From assembly GCF_017654485.1 (NCBI RefSeq), contig NZ_CP061096.1, forward strand, positions 1 to 60,587: DNA of 60,587 bases, written 5' to 3'. Numbering within the stretch: position 1 is the first letter of the stretch; each line of letters opens with the position of its first letter. Below are positions 8,022-17,438 of the stretch, piece after piece. The notes under the pieces were generated by a model, which was not told the DNA's origin, did no database searches, and saw nothing but the letters and a program-made list of their open reading frames with translations. The position numbers and the translations under genes were made by a program. This stretch comes from Roseomonas marmotae. GTDB lineage: Bacteria > Pseudomonadota > Alphaproteobacteria > Acetobacterales > Acetobacteraceae.

Positions 8022-10127
8022 TTGAGCATCGACAAGACGAAAACGTTCCGCTTGGGTGTCGATATCGGCGGCACTTTCACGGATATCGTTCTGCTCAGCG
8101 AGAGTGGGCAGATCTACACCAAGAAGCTGCTGTCCTCTCCGCCGGACTACAGCGAGTCCATCGAGAATGGCGTTCGCGAGCTGCTGAGGGATGTCGGTGT
8201 CGCCCCCAGTCAAGTCACTGAATTCATCCATGGCACGACGGTTGTTACCAACACGATCATCGAGCGCAAGGGCGAGCCGATCGCGCTGGTCACCACCAGG
8301 GGCTTCCGCGACGTGCTGGAACTCGGCCGCTTCCGCGCGCCCTCGCTGTATGATTCGAGCTTCCGCAAGCTGGAGCCGCTGGCCGAGCGCCGGCTGCGCT
8401 TCGAGGTGACGGAGCGCGTCGCCGCCGATGGCAGCGTGCTGCAGCCGTTGGTGGAGGATGAGATCGCCGGCATTGCGGAGCAAATCGAGAAGGAGGGCAT
8501 CACCTCCGTCGCCATCTGCTTCATCAATGCCTATGCCAATGGTGTCAACGAGAAGATCGCGGCCCGGCTGCTGCGCGAGCGGCTGCCGGACCTGTCGATC
8601 TCGACCTCTAGCCAGCTCCTGCCGAAGATCCAGGAATACGAGCGGACCTCCACCACCGCGATGAATGCCTATGTCCGTCCTGTGGCGGAACGGTACATCG
8701 ATTCCCTGCAGCGCCGGCTGACGGATATCGGCATCACCTGCGACCTCATGATCATGCAGTCCGCAGGCGGCGTGGTTCCGGGCAAGGTGGCGGCGCAGAA
8801 TCCCGTCTATATCGTGGAATCCGGACCTGCCGCCGGCGTCGTGGGCGCGCAGCGCCTCAGCGGCACTCTCGGCGTCAGCAATATCATGGTTGTCGATGTC
8901 GGCGGCACCACCGCCAAGGCATCCCTGATTGAGGACGGCGCCTTCACTGTGGCGACGGAGTCCGAGGTCGGCGGCTCCGCGGCAATGGGGCATCGCCTTA
9001 TCCAGGGCGCGGGCTACCCGGTGCAGGCGCCGACGATCGATATCGCCGAGGTTGGCGCGGGCGGTGGCAGCATCGCCGCCGTGGACCAGGCGAATGGCCT
9101 GAGGGTCGGGCCGCGCAGCGCCGGTGCCGTGCCGGGCCCAGCCTGCTACGGCCGGGGTGGAGAGGCGGCGACGGTGACGGATGCCAACTTGATCCTCGGC
9201 TACATCAGCCCTTCCGCGCTGGTGGGCGGCGAGCTGTCGCTGGACCGGCGCAAGGCAGAGCAAGCCGTCGGTTCCATCGCCGGGCGTCTGGATATGGAGC
9301 AGGTCGATGCCGCCTATGGCGTCCACCTGATCGCCAACAGCAACATGATGCGGGCGCTGAACGGCGTCTCCTCCGAACGCGGCCGCGATCCCTCGCAATA
9401 CGCGCTCTTCGCCATCGGCGGCAATGGCTCGGTCCATGGCACCAAGCTGGCCGATGACCTTCGCATGAACATGGTGATCGTGCCGCCCGCCTCGGGCGTC
9501 TTCAGCGCGCTGGGCCTGCTTTTCGCGGATGTGGAGCACCAGGTCATCCGCACCTTCTACCGGCACCTGCACGAGGTTGATCCGGCAGCCATGACCAAGA
9601 TGCTGATGGAGATGGAGCGCGAGGCTCGCGGTCAGCTGGCCGATGGCGGCTTCGACGAGAACCACATGGATATCCGCATCATCGCGGAGGCCCGCTATTT
9701 CGGCCAGCAGACGACCCTGCCGCTGACGCTGGAGAGCGCCCGGGTGACGCGGGAGGTACTGGAAGGCTGCTCCACCCAGTTCACCCAGGCACATGAGCTG
9801 AACTACGGGTACAACTCGCCGCATGAGAAGATCCAGTTCGTCTCCCTGAAGGTGCTGGGCCGTGGCCTCTGCGACCAGCCCCGGGTGCCGGAGCAGCTGA
9901 CTGTGCAGCGCGGCAGCAAGGCAAGCGAAACGCGTCGGCAGGTCTATTTCGGGCCGGAGCATGGCTGGATCGACACGCCCGTCATCAGCCGCGGCAGCCT
10001 GACCCTTGAACCCCGCCAGGGGCCGGTCATTGTCGAGGAATACGAAAGCACCTCGGTGGTGCGGCCTGGCTGGAGCGTCGAGGTCGATCCCTTTAGCAAC
10101 ATCGTCATGCGGAGGATCGGGGCATGA
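8022..10127 (+). CDS. hyuA: Hydantoinase/oxoprolinase family protein, subunit A
   Basis: This is the ATP-dependent ring-opening subunit of N-methylhydantoinase/5-oxoprolinase/acetone-carboxylase-type enzymes. The N-terminal actin-like ATPase strand GVDIGGTFTDIVLL is at about residues 11-24, and a second phosphate motif, VVDVGGTTAKASLI, lies mid-protein. The glycine-rich EVGAGGGSIAAVD is also typical. At 701 residues it is full length. The start appears to be TTG at 8022, with GGGAGAG upstream. Its stop overlaps the hyuB start (ATGA), indicating a coupled heteromeric enzyme. The substrate cannot be read from sequence. Confidence 0.9.
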   Translation: MSIDKTKTFRLGVDIGGTFTDIVLLSESGQIYTKKLLSSPPDYSESIENGVRELLRDVGVAPSQVTEFIHGTTVVTNTIIERKGEPIALVTTRGFRDVLELGRFRAPSLYDSSFRKLEPLAERRLRFEVTERVAADGSVLQPLVEDEIAGIAEQIEKEGITSVAICFINAYANGVNEKIAARLLRERLPDLSISTSSQLLPKIQEYERTSTTAMNAYVRPVAERYIDSLQRRLTDIGITCDLMIMQSAGGVVPGKVAAQNPVYIVESGPAAGVVGAQRLSGTLGVSNIMVVDVGGTTAKASLIEDGAFTVATESEVGGSAAMGHRLIQGAGYPVQAPTIDIAEVGAGGGSIAAVDQANGLRVGPRSAGAVPGPACYGRGGEAATVTDANLILGYISPSALVGGELSLDRRKAEQAVGSIAGRLDMEQVDAAYGVHLIANSNMMRALNGVSSERGRDPSQYALFAIGGNGSVHGTKLADDLRMNMVIVPPASGVFSALGLLFADVEHQVIRTFYRHLHEVDPAAMTKMLMEMEREARGQLADGGFDENHMDIRIIAEARYFGQQTTLPLTLESARVTREVLEGCSTQFTQAHELNYGYNSPHEKIQFVSLKVLGRGLCDQPRVPEQLTVQRGSKASETRRQVYFGPEHGWIDTPVISRGSLTLEPRQGPVIVEEYESTSVVRPGWSVEVDPFSNIVMRRIGA

Positions 10128-11866
10128 ACAAGATCAACCCCCTCATGAAGGCGGACCCCGTTAAGCGCGAGTTGATCAAGAACGCCCTGGTCACCGTCGC
10201 CGACAACATGATCGCGCTGGTGATCCGCACCTCGCGCTCGGTCGTCGTCAAGAACAACCTGGACTTCTCCGCCTCCATCCTCAATGGCCATGGCGAGATG
10301 GTGGCGCAGGGCCTGTCGCTGCCGGGCCATCTCGGCGCGACGGAGCCGGCGCTGCGCGGCTGCCTGGAGCATTTTGGGGACAACATCCGGCCCGGCGACA
10401 TCCTCTGCAACAACGACCCTTATTCGGGTGCCAGCCACCTGAATGACCTTTTCATGTTCCGCCCCATCTTCGTGGGTGATGAACTGATCGCCTTCCTGTC
10501 CATCATCATCCATCATACCGACATGGGCGGCCGCGTGCCCGGCGGCAACGCACCCGACAGCACCGAGATCTACCAGGAGGGGCTGCGGATTCCCCCTCTC
10601 AAGATTATGGAAGCCGGCAAGCCCAACGAGACGCTGCTCCGCATCATCCGCACCAATGTCCGCGTCTCCGACATGGTGGTGGGCGACATGCTCTCGCAGA
10701 TGTCGAGCCTGGTCGCGGCCGAGACCGAATTCCGCCGCATCATCAGCGATTACGGCGCGGACACCGTACGCTTCTACATGTCCGAGCTGATCGACTATGC
10801 CGAGCGGCTGACGCGCCAGGGCATCGCGGCCCTGCCGGACGGCACCGGCGAGTTCACAGATTGGATCGACGAGGATGGCGCCGGCGGCCCGCCGGTCCGC
10901 ATCCAGGTCCGGCTGACGGTCCAGGGTGATTCCGCCGAGATCGACTTCACCGGCACCTCGCCGCAGACCAGCGGGGCCATCAACCCCAACCGTTATTTCG
11001 CGGTGGGATTGTCGCTGGCGGTCCTGCGCACGGTCCTCGATCCCAGCATTCCCGCCAATGCCGGCTTCAATCGGGCGGTGAAGGTGATCACGCCCGAGGG
11101 CTGCTTCGTCAATCCGCGCTTCCCGGCCCCGGTGGGCGCGCGCGGGCTGGCGGGCTTCCGCGTGCGCCACGCCGTCTCCGGCGCGCTGGCGATGCTGCTG
11201 CCGGACCGCGTCGGCGCCTGCGTGGGCGGCAGCGAGTTCGCGCTGGTGCTGGCGGGCTATCCCAAGGGCAAGTCGCCCTTCCTGACGCTCGAATTCCACA
11301 ATGTCACGGGCATCGGCGGCGGCCCGGACCGCGATGGCCAGGATGGCGGCCCCTATGGCCTCGCTAATATCGCCAATGTCCCGGTGGAGGTGATCGAGGC
11401 GGAAGGCCCCGTGCGTGTCGAATGCTACGCCTTCCTGCCGGATACCGGGGGCGCGGGGCGGTACCGTGGCGCGCTAGGCCTGGTGCGGGAGTACCGGCTG
11501 CTGGAGGAGGAGGCCCTCATCCAGCTGCGCTCGGACCGTCAGGTCAATCGGCCCTATGGCCTCTTCGGCGGCGATCCTGGCGCGCCGGGCCGCATCATCA
11601 TGAATCCTGGCACGCCGGAGGAGCGTGTCGCCCCGGCGAAGTTCATCGGCAAAATGCGCCAGGGTGAGTTGTTGCGCGCAGAGATGCCGGGCGCTGGCGG
11701 CTACGGGAACCCGATGGAGCGCGACCCGCATGCCGTCGTGAACGATGTGCTACAGGGGAAGATCTCCGTAGAGAAGGCGCGTGAGATCTACGGCGTTGCC
11801 GTCGATCTGGCCGGGCACGCCGACCTGGATGCAACGCGGGCATTGCGCGAGAAGCGCGCCTCCTGA
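10124..11866 (+). CDS. hyuB: Hydantoinase/oxoprolinase family protein, subunit B
   Basis: This is the partner subunit of HyuA. The N-terminal part contains SRSVVVKNNLDFSASI and the conserved LCNNDPYSGASHLNDLFMF, followed by IHHTDMGGRVPGG, all diagnostic of the HyuB family. The C-terminal half carries the GGxGRYRGALG-type region. At 580 residues it is complete. It overlaps hyuA by 4 bp and is followed about 100 bp later by a Bug solute-binding gene, suggesting uptake and ATP-driven hydrolysis of a cyclic amide or lactam. Confidence 0.9.
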   Translation: MNKINPLMKADPVKRELIKNALVTVADNMIALVIRTSRSVVVKNNLDFSASILNGHGEMVAQGLSLPGHLGATEPALRGCLEHFGDNIRPGDILCNNDPYSGASHLNDLFMFRPIFVGDELIAFLSIIIHHTDMGGRVPGGNAPDSTEIYQEGLRIPPLKIMEAGKPNETLLRIIRTNVRVSDMVVGDMLSQMSSLVAAETEFRRIISDYGADTVRFYMSELIDYAERLTRQGIAALPDGTGEFTDWIDEDGAGGPPVRIQVRLTVQGDSAEIDFTGTSPQTSGAINPNRYFAVGLSLAVLRTVLDPSIPANAGFNRAVKVITPEGCFVNPRFPAPVGARGLAGFRVRHAVSGALAMLLPDRVGACVGGSEFALVLAGYPKGKSPFLTLEFHNVTGIGGGPDRDGQDGGPYGLANIANVPVEVIEAEGPVRVECYAFLPDTGGAGRYRGALGLVREYRLLEEEALIQLRSDRQVNRPYGLFGGDPGAPGRIIMNPGTPEERVAPAKFIGKMRQGELLRAEMPGAGGYGNPMERDPHAVVNDVLQGKISVEKAREIYGVAVDLAGHADLDATRALREKRAS

Positions 11867-11968
11867 ATGGCCGGCCAGGGCTCCTCGGAGCCCTGGCACA
11901 GAACAAAGATCGCTACAGCGTAGCGGCACCCTTGCCAGGAGCGGCTTGGGGCGAGCAAGGGGAAGACC

Positions 11969-12949
11969 ATGAGATTTAGTCGTCGTACAGTTCTCGGAAC
12001 AGCAATGGCTGCGGCGGTTCCGGCCTCAGCGCAGGCGGCCTTTCCGAACCGCCCCATCCGGATCATCGTGCCCTTCGCCGCAGGGGGTAATGTCGATCTG
12101 CAATGCCGCATCCTTGCGGAAAAGATGGGCCAGCTACTGAAGGGCACCATTCTCGTCGAGAACCGGGCCGGCGCCGGCGGCGCGATTGGCGCCGAGGCGG
12201 TAGCCCATTCGGCGCCTGATGGCTATACGCTGCTCGGCGGTTCCAATGGCCCGATGACGGTCTCGCCCGCGCTCCGCACCGATCTTGGGTATGATCCGCT
12301 CCGCGATTTCGCACCCCTGGCACTGACATCGCGCGCGCCGATGGCTCTGGCGGTCTCGAAGAAGCTGGGCGTTGACACGCTGCAAGATTTCCTCGCCCTC
12401 GCCAGCTCCAGGCCCGGCCATGTCACTGTCGCCAGTTCCGGCACGGGCTCCAGCAGCCACCTCGTGCTGATCGATTTCGGCCTGACGACGCGAACCTCCT
12501 ACGAACACATTCCCTATCGTGGGGCGAGCGCGACAGTCCCGGACCTGATCTCCGGCAATGTCGATGGCGTCATGACCGAGGTCTCCAACATCTCTCCCGC
12601 TCATGCGGCAGGACAGGTCAAGATTCTCGGTATCGCCGCGACCAACCGTTCTATGCTGGTGCCGGAGGTTCCGACCTTCGCACAGGCCGGGGTGCCGGGT
12701 TTCATCGCCTTCAGCTTCTGCGGCCTCTTCGCCCCGGCGCGAACGCCTGAGGCGGTTCTACAGGTGCTGAGCCGTGCCGCGGCCACTGCACTGACGGACC
12801 ACGAGGTCCGCAAGAAGTTCGAGGACATCGGCCTGGAGATCCCGGAGGCACAGGAGACCGCACCGGCGAGCATGTCCAGTGTTCTGAAGCGCGAACTGGA
12901 GATAGCGCGTCGGGTTGGAGCGGCGGCGGGCATTAAGCTGCAGAACTGA
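11969..12949 (+). CDS. Bug/TctC-family periplasmic solute-binding protein
   Basis: The signal peptide MRFSRRTVLGTAMAAAVPAS has a twin-arginine motif. The mature protein begins FPNRPIRIIVPFAAGGNVD and contains ENRAGAGG, APDGYTLL and a PEVPTFAQAGVPGF-type motif. Length (326 aa) is normal. It follows hyuAB on the same strand and probably binds the compound those enzymes open. No membrane subunits lie nearby. Confidence 0.92.
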   Translation: MRFSRRTVLGTAMAAAVPASAQAAFPNRPIRIIVPFAAGGNVDLQCRILAEKMGQLLKGTILVENRAGAGGAIGAEAVAHSAPDGYTLLGGSNGPMTVSPALRTDLGYDPLRDFAPLALTSRAPMALAVSKKLGVDTLQDFLALASSRPGHVTVASSGTGSSSHLVLIDFGLTTRTSYEHIPYRGASATVPDLISGNVDGVMTEVSNISPAHAAGQVKILGIAATNRSMLVPEVPTFAQAGVPGFIAFSFCGLFAPARTPEAVLQVLSRAAATALTDHEVRKKFEDIGLEIPEAQETAPASMSSVLKRELEIARRVGAAAGIKLQN

Positions 12950-13024
12950 AGCCTGTGTTGATGGCACCGCCAGGTTGGGCGACCCCAGCTTGCCCAAGCG
13001 TTCCACCTCCGGATAGCGTGTGGG

Positions 13025-13731
13025 ATGATCGCACCTGCCGCCTACCCCGGCTTCGCCGGATATCGCCTCCCGGCCGGGATCATCAGCCAAGCTGTGTGGC
13101 TCTACTTCCGCTTTTTGCTCAGCTTGCGGATGGTAGAGGAGATGCTGTCCTTCCGCAGCATCGTCGTCAGCTATGAGACACTGCGGCAGTGGGGTCGCAA
13201 GCTCGGCCAGGCATTTGCTAACCAGATCCGCCGCCGGCTGCCTCAGGCCGGTGACAAGTGGCATCTGGATGAGGTCCCCTCAAGATCAACGGTGTGACGC
13301 ATTAGCTTTGGCGTGCCGTCGATCAGGCAGGAATGGTGCTGGACGTGCTGGTAAAGAGCCAACGGGACAAGCAAGCAGCCAAGCGGCTCCTCAGGAAGCT
13401 ACTGAAGCGGCAGAGGCGGCCACCACGGGTCATGATCACCGACAAGCTGGCAAGCTTCGGTGCCGCGAAGATGCCTCCAGTCGAGAATCGCCAGAACAAG
13501 GGGTTGAACGACAGGGCGGAGAACTCCCATCAACCGATGCGACGACGAGAGCGGCAGATGAAGCAGTTCATGTCGGCGGGTCAGGCACAATGCTTCCTTT
13601 CCGTGCACGGCGGGATTAACAACCTCTTTCCTCTTCGCCGCAAGGATGTCACCGCCAGCGAGCACTGCGCCGCGAGGCCGCGGGCGTTCAGCGTCTGGTT
13701 CGGGGTCAACGGGGCCTCTGGGCGGTCTTGA
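13025..13731 (+). pseudogene. IS6-family transposase, frameshifted
   Basis: The first frame (13025-13297) encodes an IS6/IS26-type N-terminus, with SYETLRQWGRKLGQAFANQI and DKWHLDEV (first catalytic Asp). The second (13333-13731) continues with VLVKSQRDKQAAKRLLRKLL, ITDKLASF (second Asp) and a NSHQPMRRRERQMKQF region. A frameshift and an in-frame stop near 13285-13310 separate the two parts. The element is therefore inactive. It separates the hyu operon from a decayed Bug gene. Confidence 0.8.
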
Positions 13732-13867
13732 TCGTCCTTGATCCCGCGGCCCATCCATCAGCCTCGCCGCATGGAGGTCAGCAAGTTGACGATGCCGATG
13801 CCCTGCTACTGCCGGTGGCGCCTGGCAGGAGCGCTGACGCAGTGCGGCAAAGCCGCGCCGATGGCGG

Positions 13868-14447
13868 CTATTCCATCGCGACGTTGTTCCGTCGGACTAC
13901 CGCGCCCCAATGCGCGAACTCGTCGCGCAGGAAGGCGGCCGCCTCCTCCGGGTCCGCGCTGTAGCGCGGCACAGACCCAATGGTGAGGAGGCGCGCCTCG
14001 ATTTCCGGACCGCTCATGGTGGCCCGGATCGCGGCATGCGTCTCAGCCAGGGTCTTCTGCCCAACGCCGCGTGGATAGATCGCCATGAGCCAGGCGACGG
14101 CAGTCAGTCCCGGCATGCCCTGTTCCGCCAGCGTCGGTAGGTCTGGCAAGCTGGCCAGCCGCTTCTCCGTGGCTGGGTGTGGTGAAGAGCAGCGTGTAGC
14201 CATCCGGCGTGGCCCGCGCGGCCCGGAGGGTCGCTACATTGCCGCCGGCGCCGGGGACGTTCTCGATCACGACCGGCGTGTTGCCCAGTTCCGGGCCGAG
14301 CTGGTCGAAGATAACCCGCGCCGTGACATCCACCACCCCTCCGGGCGGGAAAGGCACCAAGACGCGGATGGGACGGTCCGGATAGGCGGCCTGCGCGATG
14401 GCCGGCGCGGCGAGACCAGCCAGAAGGGTACGGCGGTGGATGATCAT
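13868..14447 (-). pseudogene. Bug/TctC solute-binding protein, internally deleted
   Basis: The 5' part encodes a normal Bug N-terminus: a signal sequence, then YPDRPIRVLVPFPPGGVVDV and ENVPGAGGNV up to DGYTLLFTT. The 3' part, in another frame (from about 14203), encodes the usual C-terminus with EKRLASLPDLPTLAEQGMPG. Roughly 110 codons are missing between them, and the join shifts frame. The gene cannot make a functional binding protein. Confidence 0.85.
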
Positions 14448-14544
14448 GAATGGATCCCGTCAGCTCGCGGATGCGGTGCGGAAGACGCCGGAATGCGAAG
14501 GTGGTCAGGTCCGGCAGGGGGCGTGTCCGACGCGGTGTGCTCCC

Positions 14545-15525
14545 CTACTGCGGCTGGATGCCGGTGCGGCGGATCACCTCGCCCCAGGCATCGATGTCCT
14601 GGCGCAGCCTTGCCGCCATCTGCTCGGGCGTATTGGGCATCGGCTCCACGCCGAGTTCCAGCAGCCGCTGCCGGATATCCGGCGCGGCCAGGATCGCGGT
14701 GACGTGCTGGTTCAGCATGTCCACCACGGCCTTCGGCGTGCCTGCCGGCGCGAACAGGGCGTTCCAGCCGACGATGGCGTAGTTCGGCAGACCCGCTTCG
14801 CGCAGTGTCGGCAGATCCGGCAACAGCTGGGAGCGGCGCTCCCCGGTGCTGGCGATGGCGCGCACCTGGCCACCCTCCAGGGCGCCGCGTGCGCCCGCGT
14901 AGGATTCGAAGCCGATATCGGTATCTCCGCGTTGCAGCGAGGTCAGGACCTCCGGTGTGCTGCGGTAGGGGATGACCGTCGCGTTCATGCCCGCCGCCAG
15001 CTTCAGCCATTCGCCCGCGATGTTCTGCGTGCTGCCGGAACCGATGGTGGCGATGGACAGGCTGTCCTGCGCCCGCGCCTTGACGTCGGCATAGCTGCGC
15101 AGCGGGGACTGGCTGCCGGTCAGCATCAGAAGGTCGAACGCCGCGAGGCCGGAGATGGCCGTGAAATCCGCCACCGGATCATAGGGCAAGGAGGCGAAGA
15201 GCCACTTGTAGATGGCGTTGCCCGTGGTCAGGACCGCCAGTGTCTGCCCGTCCCGCTCGGCGCTGGCTGCCGCGCGTGCCGCCACCGAGCCGCCGGCACC
15301 AGGCCGGTTGTCGATCAGCACGGGCTGGCCGAGGCGCTGCGACAGCCGTTCGGCCACGATGCGGATGGTGATGTCGGCGAGCCCGCCTGCGCCGAAGCCG
15401 ACCACGATCTTGATCGGACCAGCCGGCGCCCGCTGTGCCAGGGCCGGAGCAGCCATGGATGGCGCGGCGGAACCGAGCAAGCGCAGGAGGCCGCGTCGGC
15501 CCAAGCCGGTGGCGACGTGTCGCAC
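14545..15525 (-). CDS. Bug/TctC-family periplasmic solute-binding protein
   Basis: A complete 326-residue Bug protein. It has an N-terminal signal region ending around APALAQ, then IKIVVGFGAGGLADI, DNRPGAGGSV and a PDLPTLREAGLPNYA motif. It lies directly upstream of the deleted Bug pseudogene on the same strand and may once have formed a pair with it. There is no dedicated enzyme or permease next to it, so the ligand is unknown. Confidence 0.9.
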   Translation of the reverse strand: MRHVATGLGRRGLLRLLGSAAPSMAAPALAQRAPAGPIKIVVGFGAGGLADITIRIVAERLSQRLGQPVLIDNRPGAGGSVAARAAASAERDGQTLAVLTTGNAIYKWLFASLPYDPVADFTAISGLAAFDLLMLTGSQSPLRSYADVKARAQDSLSIATIGSGSTQNIAGEWLKLAAGMNATVIPYRSTPEVLTSLQRGDTDIGFESYAGARGALEGGQVRAIASTGERRSQLLPDLPTLREAGLPNYAIVGWNALFAPAGTPKAVVDMLNQHVTAILAAPDIRQRLLELGVEPMPNTPEQMAARLRQDIDAWGEVIRRTGIQPQ

Positions 15526-15865
15526 GGTGTTTCTCTCCCTCTGGACCGCGTTCTACCGGGCTCACTTTCACCGCGATGGGTGGTGGCCAAAGGATACACG
15601 CAGGCTGGCCGGCGCCGGTCAGGCTACGGCAGGCGGTGCCTGATCGTGCTATCACTTCTTCATCCGGCGATATTCTTGCTGGCTATATCATTGCCCCCGG
15701 CCAAAGGCTGTGCGGCGAAGCAATGGGTTTGGCGAGGACCGAAGCGCCGGCCGACGCACTCAGGGAACGATGCGCCGGGGTGCCCTGCGAGCGGCTCTGC
15801 CGCTAAGCTCGCGTTCCTGTTTTGGTCTTCTGGCGCCGTAACACCCCGGGCGCCATGGAAGCGGC
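15526..15865. other. Divergent intergenic region
   Basis: About 340 bp between the minus-strand Bug gene and the plus-strand exonuclease gene. It presumably holds both promoters. I see no gene or clear operator. Confidence 0.4.
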
Positions 15866-16786
15866 ATGCTAACCCGTGCCGCAGATCCGCCCGACCTCAC
15901 CCAACTGGAGGCGATGGCGGCGCAACTGGCGGCCAGCGGCCACTATCGTGTGCTGCGGCGGATCGCGCCCCGGCCGGCGCTGACACCGCCCCCAGGCACC
16001 CCCACCCGGCTCGGCCTGCTGCTCGATCTGGAGACCACCGGGCTCGATGCCGCGCAGGACGAGATCATCGAGATGGCGATGCTGCCCTTCACCTATGGGC
16101 TCGACGGCACCGTCTATGCAGTGGGCAAGCCCTTCAGCCGGCTGCGCCAGCCCACCCGCCCCATCCCGCCGGCGGTCACGGCCCTGACGGGGCTGACGGA
16201 TGAGCAGGTGGCGGGGCAGCAGATCGACCCCGCGGAGGTGGCTGCCTTCATCGCGCCTGCGGCGCTGATCATTGCCCACAATGCCGGCTTCGACCGGCGC
16301 TTTGCCGAGGCCTTCTGCCCGGCCTTTGTGGAGAAGCCCTGGGCCTGCTCGCAGCGGGGGATCGACTGGGCTGCTGAAGGCTTCGAGGGCAGCAAGCTAA
16401 GTTACCTCGCGATGCGGCACGGGCTGTTCTTCGAGGGACACCGGGCGCGGCACGACTGCGAGGCGACGCTGGAGATCCTGGCCCGTCCCTTGCCCGCTTC
16501 CGGCGTGCCTGGCCTGGCGCGGCTGCTGGAGGGGGCGCGGCAGCCGCGCTGGCGGATCTGGGCCACGGATGCGCCCTTTCACCAGAAGGACCGCCTGAAG
16601 GCCCGCGGCTACCGCTGGAACGCGGAGGAGAAGGGCCCGGCGCAGCCGCGTGCCTGGTTCATCGAGGTGGCGGAGGCCGAGCGCGCGGCGGAATGCGCCT
16701 TCCTCTGCCAGGAGATCTATGGCCGCGAGTGGGAGCCGGTGATGCAGCGGATCACCGCCCTCGAACGCTACTCGGTCCGCGGCTGA
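15866..16786 (+). CDS. 3'-5' exonuclease, DEDDh (DnaQ-like)
   Basis: The RNase T/DnaQ exonuclease fold starts near residue 50. Motif I is LLLDLETTGLD (catalytic Asp/Glu), motif II is IIAHNAGFDRRF, and motif III is HRARHDCEATLEIL, which supplies the DEDDh His and Asp. The C-terminal about 100 residues, including WATDAPFHQKDRLKARGYRW, resemble the small accessory domain found in many stand-alone exonucleases of this type. Length is 306 aa. It is not part of a polymerase operon here and most likely acts in plasmid DNA repair or nucleic-acid processing. Confidence 0.85.
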   Translation: MLTRAADPPDLTQLEAMAAQLAASGHYRVLRRIAPRPALTPPPGTPTRLGLLLDLETTGLDAAQDEIIEMAMLPFTYGLDGTVYAVGKPFSRLRQPTRPIPPAVTALTGLTDEQVAGQQIDPAEVAAFIAPAALIIAHNAGFDRRFAEAFCPAFVEKPWACSQRGIDWAAEGFEGSKLSYLAMRHGLFFEGHRARHDCEATLEILARPLPASGVPGLARLLEGARQPRWRIWATDAPFHQKDRLKARGYRWNAEEKGPAQPRAWFIEVAEAERAAECAFLCQEIYGREWEPVMQRITALERYSVRG

Positions 16787-16882
16787 GGAATACCAGACGG
16801 GGTCGTGCCGCGCGGGCCTCAGGACGAGTGCCGGATGGGGTCAGTCCTTGTCTTGGGTAAGGAAAATCCTTACTTTGGGCCC

Positions 16883-17101
16883 ATGATCACCAGCCGGCTC
16901 ACCAGCAAAGCCCAGACGACGATCCCCCAGCCGGTCCGGGCGGCCTTGCGTCTGCGGGAGGGGGATGAGATCGCCTATACGATCGAGCAGGGGCGGGTCG
17001 TGCTGACCCGCGTCCAGCCGGAGCGCGCCGCCGACGATCCGTTCCGCACCTTTGCCGAATGGGAAAGCCCGGCCGACGCCAAGGCCTATGCCGGGCTTTG
17101 A
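16883..17101 (+). CDS. AbrB/SpoVT-type antitoxin
   Basis: A 72-residue protein beginning MITSRLTSKAQTTIPQPVRA, the swapped-hairpin AbrB DNA-binding domain found in MazE- and PrlF-like antitoxins. The acidic C-terminal tail (about residues 50-72) should wrap the toxin. I use the ATG at 16883 because the domain begins there; the frame is open upstream to 16805. It overlaps the toxin gene by 14 bp and probably represses its own promoter. Confidence 0.85.
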   Translation: MITSRLTSKAQTTIPQPVRAALRLREGDEIAYTIEQGRVVLTRVQPERAADDPFRTFAEWESPADAKAYAGL

Positions 17102-17438
17102 GGTCTGGGACCTGGTGAAGGTCCCCTTTCCCTACACCAACCGCCCCGTGCAGCAGCGCCGCCCGGCCCTGGTGATCGCGGCGCCAGAAGCCTCCGGCAC
17201 GCCAGTGCTGCTCTGGGTGCTGATGGTGACCAGCGCCGAGAATCGTGGCTGGCCCGGGGATGTGACGGTCTCGGACCTGACCGAGGCCGGGCTGCCGGCT
17301 CCTTCTGTCGTGCGCCCCGCCAAGATCGCCACCATCGAAGCTGGCGATGCGGAGCGGATCGGGCGTCTGCCGGAGCCAGACCAGCGGCAGGTCGCCCAGG
17401 CACTCCGCGCCAGTCTCGGCGGGGTATTGGCGCAGTAA
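17088..17438 (+). CDS. PemK/MazF-family endoribonuclease toxin
   Basis: The 116-residue product starts MPGFEVWDLVKVPFPYTNRP, with QQRRPALVIAA shortly after, the PemK/MazF beta-barrel signature. Conserved later elements include SVVRPAKIATIEAGD. Family members cleave mRNA at short motifs and are held inactive by the antitoxin encoded just upstream. The 14-bp overlap with the antitoxin gene supports coupled translation. Next to plasmid maintenance genes, a post-segregational killing role is likely. Confidence 0.85.
   Translation: MPGFEVWDLVKVPFPYTNRPVQQRRPALVIAAPEASGTPVLLWVLMVTSAENRGWPGDVTVSDLTEAGLPAPSVVRPAKIATIEAGDAERIGRLPEPDQRQVAQALRASLGGVLAQ

Noticed and set aside
7692..9962. 756-aa minus-strand frame
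   Set aside because: Antisense shadow of hyuA: His/Arg/Asp-rich low-complexity protein with no domain, while hyuA is unmistakable.
14398..16203. 601-aa plus-strand frame
   Set aside because: It runs antisense to the Bug gene and out of frame across the exonuclease; the composition is typical of a shadow frame.
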